Assembly: GCA_022575985.1 (NCBI GenBank)
Contig: JAKSXM010000132.1
Coordinates: 10,416,001-10,480,000 of the forward strand
Source: Anagrus nilaparvatae
Lineage: Eukaryota > Arthropoda > Insecta > Hymenoptera > Mymaridae
DNA length: 64,000 nt
Direction of reading: 5' to 3'
Below the pieces are notes generated by a model. That model saw nothing but the letters and a program-made list of their open reading frames with translations, ran no database searches and was not told the DNA's origin. Below, one piece after another: positions 45,001-56,175 of this stretch. Position 1 is the stretch's first letter. Each line of letters starts with the position of its first letter. The position numbers and the translations under genes were made by a program.

Positions 45001-46070
45001 CTATTATGAAAGCGCGATATACCTAACTATAGTTTCATATTATAAGTCTCCAATTTATTCCTCTTCACAACTTTCAAGTAATGCATTACGCAGACACGAA
45101 CGCAAACTGCATAGTATATTATTTATTTAAAATAAATATTCTCTGATCCATTGTCATTTTTTTCAAAAAAAAGTCGAAAGTTATATTCAAGCACCTAAAA
45201 TATGTACGAAGCATTGAACCGAGTCAGTATGATCCGAGCTACAATTTTGACTACTTTCGATAGCTGCGACAGTGGCAACTGATGGAACCTGTTCCTAAAC
45301 TCTTCAATTGAAATACGTTGGCATGAAACTACTAAAATTGAAAATCGAATTGACCCGTCACGTGAACCAAGTGTTAAAAACGATAAAAATATGACTATTA
45401 GCTTAACGTTTAATTTTTTTACCTCGCAGTTCAACTGTTATTTTTATATAAAAACAGCTAATAATAGGTATAAAGTAGCTTAAGTTTTAACGATACAAGC
45501 TATAGTTTTTTATATTCTAAAACAACAAAAATGATCGATACAGCTACTGCAATATTCCATCCGAATATTAAAATGTTATTTTTTAAAACTTATAAGTACG
45601 AATGTTACTCTACACTTTGTTTTATATGAAAATGAATATTGACAGAAAATCAACAGTCGATTTTAATTATCTTTATACGTTGTTTTTATGTTTCATAAAG
45701 GCTAATTAAGTTTTATGTGGCTTCTGAAAACTGGATTTTATTCCCTTTTAACAAATTACTTTTTAATTAAATGATATATTTACTTTTAAACTTTATTTTA
45801 TATTATTGGTCTGAAACAAGAAGAAAAGTTTATCTTATTTAGTTTTCTGTACTACGTTTGAAGTCATTTGAGCTAGAAAAATAATAAATTCCGGTTACCG
45901 CAAGCGGATATCTGTTTGTTACAAGTAATTTTTTTTCCAGTGTAATAAGCAAATTTTTCTTTAGATGGTTCAATTTTAAAAAATATTTATTTTATTTTTA
46001 CTTTTCTATTTTTTAGTATAATAACTGTTTTTATTTTATTTTGGTTCTTTAAAAGATAAGCACTTCTTGA
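45001..46070. other. Unassigned AT-rich DNA
   Basis: No supported gene. A 79-codon minus-strand frame (45195-45434) begins with a hydrophobic stretch like a signal peptide, but nothing else supports it. Confidence 0.35.
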
Positions 46071-47175
46071 GTAATCGGGGATACCTCCTTTGATACCATA
46101 TCGCCTACCAAACTAATATTTATGCTTAAAGATATAGGTTTCTCGCGGACAGCCTTGTTATGGATCCAATCCTACCTCAAAGATCGTCAACTCCAAGTAG
46201 CTTCTAAATCTACCATCTCTGATACACTTGTTACCAATCTTGTTGTCCCTCAAGGCTCAGTCCTCGGGCCATTGCTGTTCTGCATCTACATCAATGATTT
46301 AAAAAATCATCTTCCAAATGGGGTCCTGCATTTACTGTATGCAGATGATCTCCAAGTTTACATCCAAGTCCCCCCAGAAGATGCTTTACTTGCTACTGAA
46401 AAACTTTTACTCATTGCGCGCAAGGTCTCAGAGTGGGCAGACATTGTCTCTCTGAACCTTAATCACAAAAAAATAAAAGCAATATTTTTCAGCACATCAT
46501 TGATTGTTGAACGCATAGGTAAATTGGATCTTGAGGTTGAATTGGGCAAAAATGTCACAATCCACTTTCCTAATGAGGTTAAAAGTCTAGGTGTGATACT
46601 AGACAGTAAACTTAATTGGCAATCCCACATAACATCAATTGAAAAGAAAGTGAATAAATCACTTTACTCACTACGTTTTATTAGACACTGTAACACTGAA
46701 AAGTTACGCATATTACTAGTCCAGGCCTTAATAACACCCCATTTAGATTACTGCAACACAGTTTACCTGGATGCAAGTAATACTCTCAAAGCAAGAATCC
46801 AACGCCTTAGTAACTGTATCATAAGATATATATTTGGCATTAGAAGAGACGAACATATTTCCCCTTATAGGAAAAATCTTAACTGGTTATGCACAGACAG
46901 CAGAAGACTTTATTTTACCGGCATACTTATATATACAAAGTTTTACGTTTACAACAACCTCCTTACCTTATCAACTCATTCACAAAATACTTACTAAAGG
47001 ATAACGCAAGAAGCACTTTAGTTACAAAAGAATTAAAGCTACCTCATATAAATGAGTGTGGGTCCTCGTCTTTTTAATTACAAGGAACGATCTATTAGGA
47101 ATTCATCCCTCACAACATTAGAGTCAAGCCTTGCCTAAACTCCTTCAAAACGGCATTGTATATAAACATCTACTG
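46071..47175 (+). pseudogene. Non-LTR retrotransposon reverse transcriptase, 5'-truncated and frameshifted
   Basis: The main frame (46122-46997) covers the RT core: 'FSRTALLWIQSYLKDRQLQV' (finger/palm), 'VPQGSVLGPLLFCIYINDL', catalytic 'LLYADDLQVY' with the YADD box, and 'VKSLGVILDSKLNWQSHI' of the thumb-adjacent region. 'FDTISPTKLIFMLKDIGF' precedes it in frame from about 46089. After 46910 the frame shifts ('YKVLRLQQPPYLINSFTKYL', 'GPRLFNYKERSIRNSS', 'SFKTALY') with several stops. The endonuclease and most of the N-terminus are absent, typical of LINE truncation. It is a jockey/CR1-type polymerase by motif style; the codons are less AT-biased than the other two LINEs here. The 3' region runs to a (TCTA)n tail at 48684 and contains a 1.1-kb palindrome. 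Confidence 0.9.
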
Positions 47176-48684
47176 ACATTAGATCCATAATGAATGCACA
47201 TATATTCTTATCAAAGCCAAGCCCAAAGATTATATTTATTACTTTGCGCTTTATATTTATTCATATTTATTATTGTATTATATTTACTTATTTAATTTTG
47301 CAATTAACACTACTTTTACGCATGTGAATACAGATCCAATATTTAAACTATATTTATACAAAATCAAAACAAGCATATATGTGCATTTCTACGAGAAAGT
47401 ACTTTTTATGAGCACCAAAAATGAAGAAAAAAAATTTACGAGGCCGCGACTGCCACCATGATTTTCTGGTAGTTTGAACCCTATAGAATGCAAAAAAAAG
47501 CATTAACACGAAATCGGCGATTGATGCCCAAAAGATTTTGCCACTTATATCAAAAACCGCATTTTTCGTATCTAAGCTACCCAAAATTTTAAAAATAACT
47601 TTTTAGGTAAATAAAATTTTTAAAAAATAGGTAAAGAATCTGATTGCCAGGAAAAAATCACTCCAGAAGAAAAAAAAACTTTTCTTTTTCCGATGAAATT
47701 TAGCCAAGTTATCGTCAATTTAAGATTTTACTCAAATTTGTCTTAAAAAAGATTGAAATTTTATTGAAAAAAACCTGTTTCTGAACTTTAAGCATGCATT
47801 ACTCGCTTGATTTTCATCGTAAAATAATAATTTTTTTTTTTAAACCAATGTATTTTTTCCTGGCAATTCATTTCTTTATGAAAAAAATCATTTTTATGTA
47901 CCAAATTTTAATTTTTAGGCCAAAAGCCTTTGAAAACTGTAAATAGCAAAATTTACTTAACACAGTTTTTGACCTAAAAATTGAAATTTGGTACATAAAA
48001 ATGATTTTTTTCATAAAGAAATGAATTGCCAGGAAAAAATACATTGATTTAAAAAAAAAATTATTATTTTACGATGAAAATCAAGCGAGTAATGCATGCT
48101 TAAAGTTCAGAAACAGGTTTTTTTCAATAAAATTTCAATTTGGGCAAAATCTTAAATTGACGATAACTTGGCTAAATTTCATCGGAAAAAGAAAAGTTTT
48201 TTTTTCTTCTGGAGTGATTTTTTCCTGGCAATCAGATTCTTTACCTATTTTTTAAAAATTTTATTTACCTAGAAAGTTATTTTTAAAATTTTGGATAGCT
48301 CAGATACGAAAAACGCGTTTTTTGATATAAATGGCAAAATCTTTTTGGCATCCATCGCCGATTTCGTGTTAACGCTTTTTTTTGCATTCTATAGGGTTCA
48401 AACTACCAGAAAATCATGTTGGCAGTCGCGGCCTCGTAAATTTTTTTTTCTTCATTTTTGGTGCTCATAAAAAGTACTTTCTCGTAGAAATGCACATATA
48501 TACTTAATTGACTGTGTTAATTGACTGTGATATTATAAATTATCAGAGTATCTTAAATCTTAATCTTAATTAATTTTAATTTGTATCATATTATATATAA
48601 ATATTGTAAAAGACTGCTATGTCAATATAATGTATTTACTATTTTGTTTAAAACAAATAAAGAACATCTATCTATCTATCTATC
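47176..48684 (+). mobile_element. LINE 3' region with (ATCT)n tail, split by a palindrome
   Basis: Sequence 47176-47380 plus 48496-48666 is AT-rich non-coding DNA ending 'aacaaataaagaacat' and then five ctat units (48667-48684), a usual tail for jockey/CR1-like LINEs. The palindrome at 47381-48495 lies inside it. Confidence 0.65.
47381..48495. mobile_element. 1.1-kb near-perfect palindrome inserted in a LINE 3' region
   Basis: The arms begin GTGCATTTCTACGAGAAAG and run about 555 bp each almost to the centre (about 47940), where 'ttttaggccaaaagcctttg' faces 'gacctaaaaattgaaattt'. ATATAT lies on both sides and may be the target duplication, though it is low-complexity. The arms differ at only scattered positions plus short indels. 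No transposase; the open frame 47354-47584 is a shadow of the arm. Confidence 0.85.
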
Positions 48685-50101
48685 CAAACAATAATGGTAT
48701 CAAGATCTAATTTTTTTTTTCAAAATTTTTGTCACCAAAAATAGGCTTTCAACGATTCAAAAATTTGGCAGCGTTTTTTTAAAAAGTTATTTACAGTTTT
48801 ACATAAAATAAGCTGCGGTTTCATAAAGTTTAGCTAAATTTTTATTTTAAAAAATATAATAAATATTTTAAACTTAAAAAATTTTTCACGTAAATTGAAT
48901 ATTACGAACTAGAAAATTAAATAAAGTAAATTTTAAATTAATAAAAAAATAATAAATTATTCAATATAAATATTGTAAATTCAAAGATAAAAGAAGGAAA
49001 CAGAAGAAGATGAATTTATTCAAGTGAATTATATGTTTTGATAGGAAGGAACAAAATATTATAATAATGTCTAAGGATATTGGAGTAAAATCAATATTTT
49101 GAGGTAAAATTTAAGATAAAATATTTATTATAAACTATTCAATTGGATAATACGAATTTGCAAACTAAATAAAATGTTAAGTCAATTGAAATTTATAATA
49201 ATTTTGTATAAATTAGAAAATGTTTCATTGATTTTATTCAAGAAAAAAAATGACATTGAACTTTTTAGAATTAAAAATTAATAATATTTTAATAATAAAA
49301 ATGACTTTTTTGATTCTTTGAATATTTTATAATAGGATGTCCTTGACTTTAAGAAAATTAATACGAAAAAACAAAAATTGATTATTTGAGTTAATTAATA
49401 ATAATTCATTAAAATTAGTTTACAGTGAAACGAAAATTATTAGAATTTTGAATTTTCAACTTTGAAATATATAAAGATGGAGGTTCAAAGGTAGAATAAA
49501 CTAATTTTTATCTGTCATGTTTTCTTTAAATTAAATAAATTCATAAAGTTGAAAAAGACAGATTAACCAAAGAACGTCAAAAAATATAGTATATTGCATA
49601 TCATAATGTAAGGACTTGGATAAAAAATTCTTTAGGCAGACATGACGACTATAAAAGTAGGGTCAAAGAACACGAAGATAATTTTGGGCGAAATCCAAGT
49701 AATTATAATGTCATGTCCACTCATAAAATAGAGACTTCACATGAATTTAAATGAAAAAAAATATATAAAATTTTACTTTTGTAGAATAAAAAAAAAAGAA
49801 AATATATTATGGAGTCAGTTTTTATCAAAACAGATTGTAATAAAATTTTAAATAAAAAACTTTTGACCGTACACAGGAAATTATTTTTAAAAAAATATTA
49901 TAATAGCGTATACTTTCAAAATTTTTCCATTCAATAAAATTCTCAATGAATTATTTATGTAATTTTGAAGTCAGAAGTAAAAGAGAAAAGTATGTAATGT
50001 TAAAAATAAAAAAAAAGTGACTGCAAAATATGATTCAGACCTACACAATTGTTTATAAATAACAAATTTTTTTCACATTCGGTGAACTCCGCTCTATAAA
50101 A
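48685..50101. other. AT-rich non-coding DNA
   Basis: No supported gene or repeat structure. Confidence 0.4.
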
Positions 50102-50277
50102 TGGGTCTACCCGGAACCTACACATTTTGATCTTGCACATCTATTTTCTTACACATTTTATTACACGAAAAAAATATTACACATTAAATAAATTACCAAA
50201 ATAAATCTTACACAAGTGTAGGAAAATTAATAATTAAATATTTTATATATTTTTATAATTTCTCCCGTACGAAGCCA

Positions 50278-50402
50278 CTGTATACAGTCGTGTATACAGT
50301 AACTGTATGCAGCCCTGTATACAGCCCTGTATACAGCCCTGTATACAGTCCTGTATACAGTCCTGTATACAGTTTTTCACGGAATACAGACACTGTATAC
50401 AG
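50278..50402 (+). repeat. 12-bp ctgtatacag array, left arm
   Basis: About nine units of gccctgtatacag type. The core CTGTATACAG is itself a perfect 10-bp palindrome. Confidence 0.93.
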
Positions 50403-50529
50403 AATTTTTTTTTGTTTTTTTTTTTAACAAAACACTAATTAGCACGTAAGAAATGGGCCCTAGGGATGCATAACATGGTCAGGAGAATTATTCGTTACTC
50501 AGTGGAACAAAATAACCCTAAGACCCAAT

Positions 50530-51302
50530 TGGAGAAAAATGAAATTCTGATGTATGAATAGAACCCAAGTGATGAAAACGGACTATAGGGGTAAAAAAAG
50601 GGTCCAGCATGATAAGATAAATACTACCAGATAAATTTGGCTATCCAGGGGCCCATCGGGCCCTATCTGGTAAAAAAGAAATTCTGATGTATATAATCAT
50701 TCCTAGGTTCGAAAATGGACTTTTAGGGTAAAAAATAGGTCGAGAATGACAAAATAAATACCAACTGATAGAATCAGCGATCTCGGGGCCCATTGGGCCC
50801 AATCGGAGAGAAATGAGATACTGATGTACAAATTGATCTCTAGGGATAAAAATGGACTGTAGTGGGAAAAAATGGATTTAGCATGATAAAATAAATACAA
50901 ACGAATAAAATCCGTCATCCAGGGGCCTATTGGGCCCAATCAGGAAAAAATGAAATCCTGATTTATAAATTGATCCCCAGGTACAAGAATCGACTATTGA
51001 GGGAAAAAATCGCTCCAATATGATAAAATAAATACCAACTGATAAATTCGGCTATCTAGGGGCCTATTGGGCCCAATCGGGTAAAAATGAAATCCTGATT
51101 TATAAATTGATCCCCAGGTACAAAAATCGACTATAGAGGTAAAAAATCGCTCCAATATGATAAAATAAATACCAACTGATAAAATCGGGTATCTAGGGGC
51201 CTATTTGGCCCAATCGGGTAAAAATAAATTCCTGATTTAAAAATTGATCCCCAGGTACAAAAATCGACTATAGAGGTAAAAAATCGCTCCAATATGATAA
51301 AA
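50530..51302 (-). repeat. 137-bp satellite, left half of the palindrome
   Basis: Landmarks at 50530, 50667, 50804, 50941, 51078 and 51215 give an exact 137-bp period over about 5.6 units. The unit carries 'attgggcccaat', 'tgatttataaattgatcccc', 'aaaatcgactatagaggt' and 'atgataaaataaatacca'. It is the same family as 37500-38430 but reversed. Confidence 0.95.
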
Positions 51303-52080
51303 TAGTCGATTTTCGTACCTGGGGATCAATTTATAAATCAGGATTTCATTTTTACCCGATTGGGCCCAATAGAGCCTTTGGATGACTGATTCTATCCGTT
51401 GGTATTTATTTTATCATAATGGATCCATTTTTTTACAACTACAGTATATTTTAATGCTTGGAGATCAATTTGTACATCAGTAACTCATTTTTTCCCAATT
51501 GGGCCCAATAGGCCCTGAATGACAGATTTTATCTGTTGGTATTTATTTTATCATGCTGGATCCATTTTTTACCACTACAGTCCAGTATTATCCCTCGAGA
51601 TGAATTTGTAGATCAGTATCTCATTTTTTCTCGATTGGGCCCAATGGGCCCCGGAACAGCTGATTCTATCCGTTGGTATTTATTTTATCATTGTAGACCC
51701 ATTTATTACCCCAGCAGTCCATTTTCGTCCCTAGGAATCAATTTATACATCAGGATTTTATTTTTACCCGGTTGAGCCCAATGGGCCCCTGGACGTCTGA
51801 TTTTATCCGTTTATATTTATTCTATCATGCTGGACTCATTTTTTACCCCTCTAGTTCATTTTCATCCCTGGGGTTCGATTTATACATCAGAATTTTATTT
51901 TTTCCCGGTTGGGCCCAATGGGCCCCTGTATAGCCGAATTTATCAGGTAGTATTTATCCTATCATGCTGGACCCTTTTTTCACCCTTACAGTCCATTTTC
52001 ATCCCTAGGGTTCTATTTATACATCAGCATTTCACTTTTTTCCGATTGGGCCCAATAGGCCCCTAAGGGTTATTTTGTTC
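51303..52080 (+). repeat. 137-bp satellite, right half of the palindrome
   Basis: Mirror image of the left half, in the same orientation as the 37.5-kb locus. The units nearest the centre are the most alike, and the outer units carry arm-specific variants matched in the opposite arm ('atcaggtagtatttatcct'). Confidence 0.92.
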
Positions 52081-52180
52081 CTCTGAGTAACGAATAATTC
52101 TCCTGACCATGTTATGCATCCCTAGGGCCCATTTCTTACGTGCTAATTAGTGTTTTGTTAAAAAAAAAACAAAAAAAAAT

Positions 52181-52295
52181 TCTGTATACAGTGTCTGTAT
52201 TCCGTGAAAAACTGTATACAGGACTGTATACAGGACTGTATACAGGACTGTATACAGGGCTGTATACAGTTACTGTATACACGACTGTATACAGT
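52181..52295 (-). repeat. 12-bp ctgtatacag array, right arm
   Basis: Mirror of 50278-50402 with matching unit variants (ggactgtatacag, gggctgtatacag). Confidence 0.93.
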
Positions 52296-52795
52296 GGCTT
52301 TGTACGGGCTATATTGTTTCACAGTAAAAATATATAAAATATTTAATTATTAATTTTCCTACACTTGTGTAAGATTTATTTTGGTAATTTATTTAATGTG
52401 TAATATTTTTTTTGAGCGTGCAAAATCTGTAGTATACTACGCATAGCCTGCGAATTCTCAATCAAAATTACAAACTGGATTTTTCTGTGTAAGAAAATAG
52501 ATGTGCAAGATTGAAATGTGTAGGTTTCGCATAGACCCAAATTTTATTTATAAAGTAAATTAATTCAAGAAAACAGGAGCGAAGTTTTCAGCAGCAAAAA
52601 TTGGTTTCTTGAGAGACCACAAACAAGCTAAAGAAGAAATATCTAATAAAGACTCTAACCCGATCCTAACCCTATGTATTTATACTATTTTATTATAATT
52701 TTATGTAATATTTGAAAATTATTCATTGGGACAAGTTAATTTTTGTAATTAGCCAATCGATTTCGAATTTTGCGCATAAAATATATATATTTATA

Positions 52796-53533
52796 TGGGC
52801 ACGTCCAGAATAGAACAACCAGCTGAAAAAAAAAAATGGTCAGTTTTTTGATTGGTCACGTGACTTGGCGGGAAATTTGAAATTTTTAAGAAATAAGAAT
52901 TTTAAAATCAGATTTTTTGCTCTAGTTTTTTTAAGAAGCCAAAAAACAAAACAAAAATCTTACCATAAGAAGTATACATAAAGACAAAAATTTTGGGTAT
53001 TTCAAAAGTAAAATTGGTTTTTTTGCTGGGGAGATATTAATGCTAGAAGTTGGAATGTATTTACTCGATTTTTCGCGCAACTCGAAAAAAAATTAAGAGG
53101 AAAAGTTTTTTTGCAATAAAATAAGAGTCTGAGAGAATTTTTAGTAATTTTTGCGCTCTTAAATTTTAAAAAAATAAAAAGCACAAAAAAAACTAATACG
53201 GCTGTAAAAAATCAAGGAGAAGACCTAGGAGGCTAAAAATTTAGGAGACAATTTGTTTTTGATAGTACTTTGAGGGAAAAATATTTTGGGACCGATTTAA
53301 AGACCCAAGAATTAGGTTCTCATACACTTGAGGATTATCAACCCATGTATATATCAAAAGTTTTATGGTTTTGAGTTTGAAAAAATACAATTTTGAGCCG
53401 CTGTATCTCAAAATTCTACATCAGGGAGTGTAAAATAGGAGTGGTTTCAAAAGTCCTAGATAAAAAGTGACACAAAAAAAATTTTTAATTTTTGTTTATT
53501 TTTTAGCTGATTGTTTTTTCTTGGACAAGCCCA
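52796..53533. mobile_element. 738-bp non-autonomous TIR element
   Basis: The termini TGGGCACGTCCAGAATAGAA and (reverse complement of the right end) TGGGCTTGTCCAAGAAAAAA continue as similar inverted repeats to about 35 bp ('aaccagctgaaaaaa' / 'aatcagctaaaaaa'). Flanks are TA-rich (ttatA..tatat), consistent with a TA-type duplication that cannot be resolved. The interior is non-coding. Confidence 0.65.
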
Positions 53534-55959
53534 TATATAAATGAATTAATTTACTAATATGTATACAATATACAAAATGAAATTGAAAATTTATAATACT
53601 TTACAATTATTTTACTATAAATTTACAGTTAACATTTGTATGTTAATTTTAAAATCACTTTAGAATAATTATAAAATTATTGGATTTAAGCTTACTGTCA
53701 GTGAAATTGGTAAATATTTCTATAAAATAAATAAGTACCTAAAACTATGTATATTTATAAGTAGTTGAACTTGATTTTTAGTTTTTTCATATAAATACGA
53801 GTTTTTTTATTTGACTTAAATTTTTGTGTATATGTATATGTTTCTCGAATTTTTTAAAAGTCAATTTTGAAGTCCTCCAGCCTATTCGAAAATCAGACTT
53901 CCCTTTATTTTCATGAGAGTACTGACTGTCATTCAAAACATGATATTATTTTGGTTTTTAACTTTCTGTGAAAAGAAATTAGCTCTAAATGAAAAAAAAG
54001 TCCACCAATTTGGCAAGCATAAAAATTCTATAAGCATGTGAAAACGCAAGATTAAAGTTAATTTCTGAAAAAGTTTAGATATGTCTAATCCAAAAACCTC
54101 TTTTTTATCATCCCAAGGGGCTTAAGAGCTAATATTTGAACTAATAGAATTTGCTAAATAGCTGCTGAAATTCGATTTAATCCAAAAGAATTTCTATGAA
54201 TTTTATGTTAAAATTTTATAAATCAAGTTCATATATGTGTATTCAAAAAGTAGGATAATGAAGTAAGCATGTACAAACATTAAATGAAACAAATATTCAA
54301 TAAAATAATTGCCAATTTAAAACTTATTTGATATTTATTAAATTCTAAAGCTAATATTTTTATTTAACCAATAAATCCTATGTATATAAAATTTATAAAC
54401 GAAAATTGAAAGGAAAAAGTAAATTAAAAAAATAAAATGATAAATAAAAATAGACAAAAATTAAATTTATGTATATTTACATTTATTTTTTAATTAATTT
54501 ATTCATTGAATCACTTATACTGTCAGGAAAAATTGAGCTAAAATTATATTATTTGCAAAAAAAAGGTTTTTCACGTATTTAATTCGTAATTATAAAACAG
54601 AAACTTTGAGATTTTAATTTTTTAGTAGGGTTTGGAAATTTAAGATTCTCATTTTAAAGTATAAAATAATTTTAAATAGGATCTAACCAAAGCTGCAAGC
54701 TGAATGTAATTTTGCAATTAATTGATTCAGTGTACGAGACAAAATTTTATTATAATCATTGCGAGTGTTGCAGTTAAAATTAATATCATTTATATATAAA
54801 TATACTATTTTTATTTTATTAATGGATAGTTTTAAAAAAAAATTATTAAAATATATACAATAAAATGAAATTTTTCTAACAATAATAAATTTATATAAAT
54901 AAAATAAAGTTTATAGAAACTAACAGTTCTATAAAATCTAACGATACTTGACACAATTCCACCTAGTATAATAAAATTTCAAAATATTTTTCAAGTGATA
55001 TTTACTTTTCATAAAAATAATAAAAACAAATAAATAAACAATACTTCAAATTTTTTTTATAACAAATCTTGTTGTATTTTGTAAAAATTATATTACAATG
55101 AAAAAAATGATTAATTTTTAAGTAACACTAGCGCTCCTTAGCGTTATACTGACAAAACAGTATTATTAAAAGTGAGCTTTTATAAAATTTCTATAATATA
55201 CACTAACAAAAAGCACATTACTTAGTCGGTAAAAGTTTGTTGTTTTTTATAAATTTCTATTTTATCAACAATTATACGTAAAATAAATATATAATTAAAT
55301 TAGTAAATTATTAAGAAAGGTTATAGATATTATATACTTTATACATAAATGTATATGTTTAGGTCCAGATTAACTCACCTGAGCAAAATTTTTGTAATCA
55401 AAATTTTTGTTTCAGTTAACTATTTTGGGACTTGAATTTATTATTTCGCCGGAGTTTTAAAAAAATGTTAATTTTGAGTACAAATTTATTATTATAAAAT
55501 TTATTATTATATGCTCGAAAATTGGTTTTTTTTTTAGATTTTTGATTTTTAGAGCTTAAATAAAGCTCAATTATCTCTAAAAATTCCATCTCAAACCTGC
55601 TTTAGCTAATTTTGACTAATTTTGGAATACTTACATAATGATCGTGGCTCAACATAAAAGATACATATTTTAAAGATTTTTATGCAATTAATTCATTTAT
55701 AAACCAACATTGGGAACATGTGAGCAAATTTAATAACAGCTAACTTGAGTTACATCCAATTTGAAAAATTAAAACCTCTAAAAATGAAACCAAAATTGGC
55801 AAAAAAACTTATAACCGGTTTGTATAAACACAACCTAAATGCATGGATAAATTTCACTACAGCTGAGTGCTGGGTGTATTATGTCTAAAAGTTATGCAAC
55901 ATTAAAATACAATTTGCTATTTTTATAATTTGTAATTATCACACTTACTAAATTTTAAG
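53534..55959. other. AT-rich non-coding DNA
   Basis: Nothing recognisable on either strand. Confidence 0.4.
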
Positions 55960-56175
55960 ATTCTACACTCAAACTATGATGATTCCCAAAGCCCGGATTA
56001 TTCTGAGTCCCTAAATTATTGTAAGTCCCAAAACTTAAATTATTCTAAGTCCCATTTTATACCTCCCCGTAAATCGCACACATTTGACCCCCCCCCCCCT
56101 TTAAATCAGAAACTTTTGACCTCCCTCCTTGATTTTTTGATTCCCAGGGTACCCCTCTCTAAATATTTTTGTTGG
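55960..56175 (-). repeat. 'gacttagaataat' family, copy 6, reverse orientation
   Basis: 'ttctgagtccctaaattatt', 'ttattctaagtcccatttta', a 12-C run (56088-56099) and 'tgacctccctccttgatttt' with 'agggtacccctctctaaata' are the reverse complement of the family order (head, G-run, units). Confidence 0.65.

Larger units (their letters stand above)
50102..52539. mobile_element. 2.4-kb palindrome built from 12-bp and 137-bp tandem arrays
   Basis: The outer arms start TGGGTCTAC, run through 'cctacacatttt', 'cttgcacatctattttctt' and 'cttacacaagtgtaggaaaa', pass a 12-bp array of ctgtatacag units, then 'ttagcacgtaagaaatggg', and continue into a 137-bp satellite that reverses at the centre near 51302. The right arm has about 70 extra bases at 52410-52490. 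Possible 4-bp flank AAAT on both sides if the element starts at GGGTC. No coding sequence; the open frames follow the satellite. Confidence 0.85.

Noticed and set aside
45195..45434. 79-codon minus-strand frame with a hydrophobic N-terminal stretch, possibly secreted
   Set aside because: Only the hydrophobic stretch is suggestive; no cysteine pattern, no homology I recognise, no promoter or poly(A) context.
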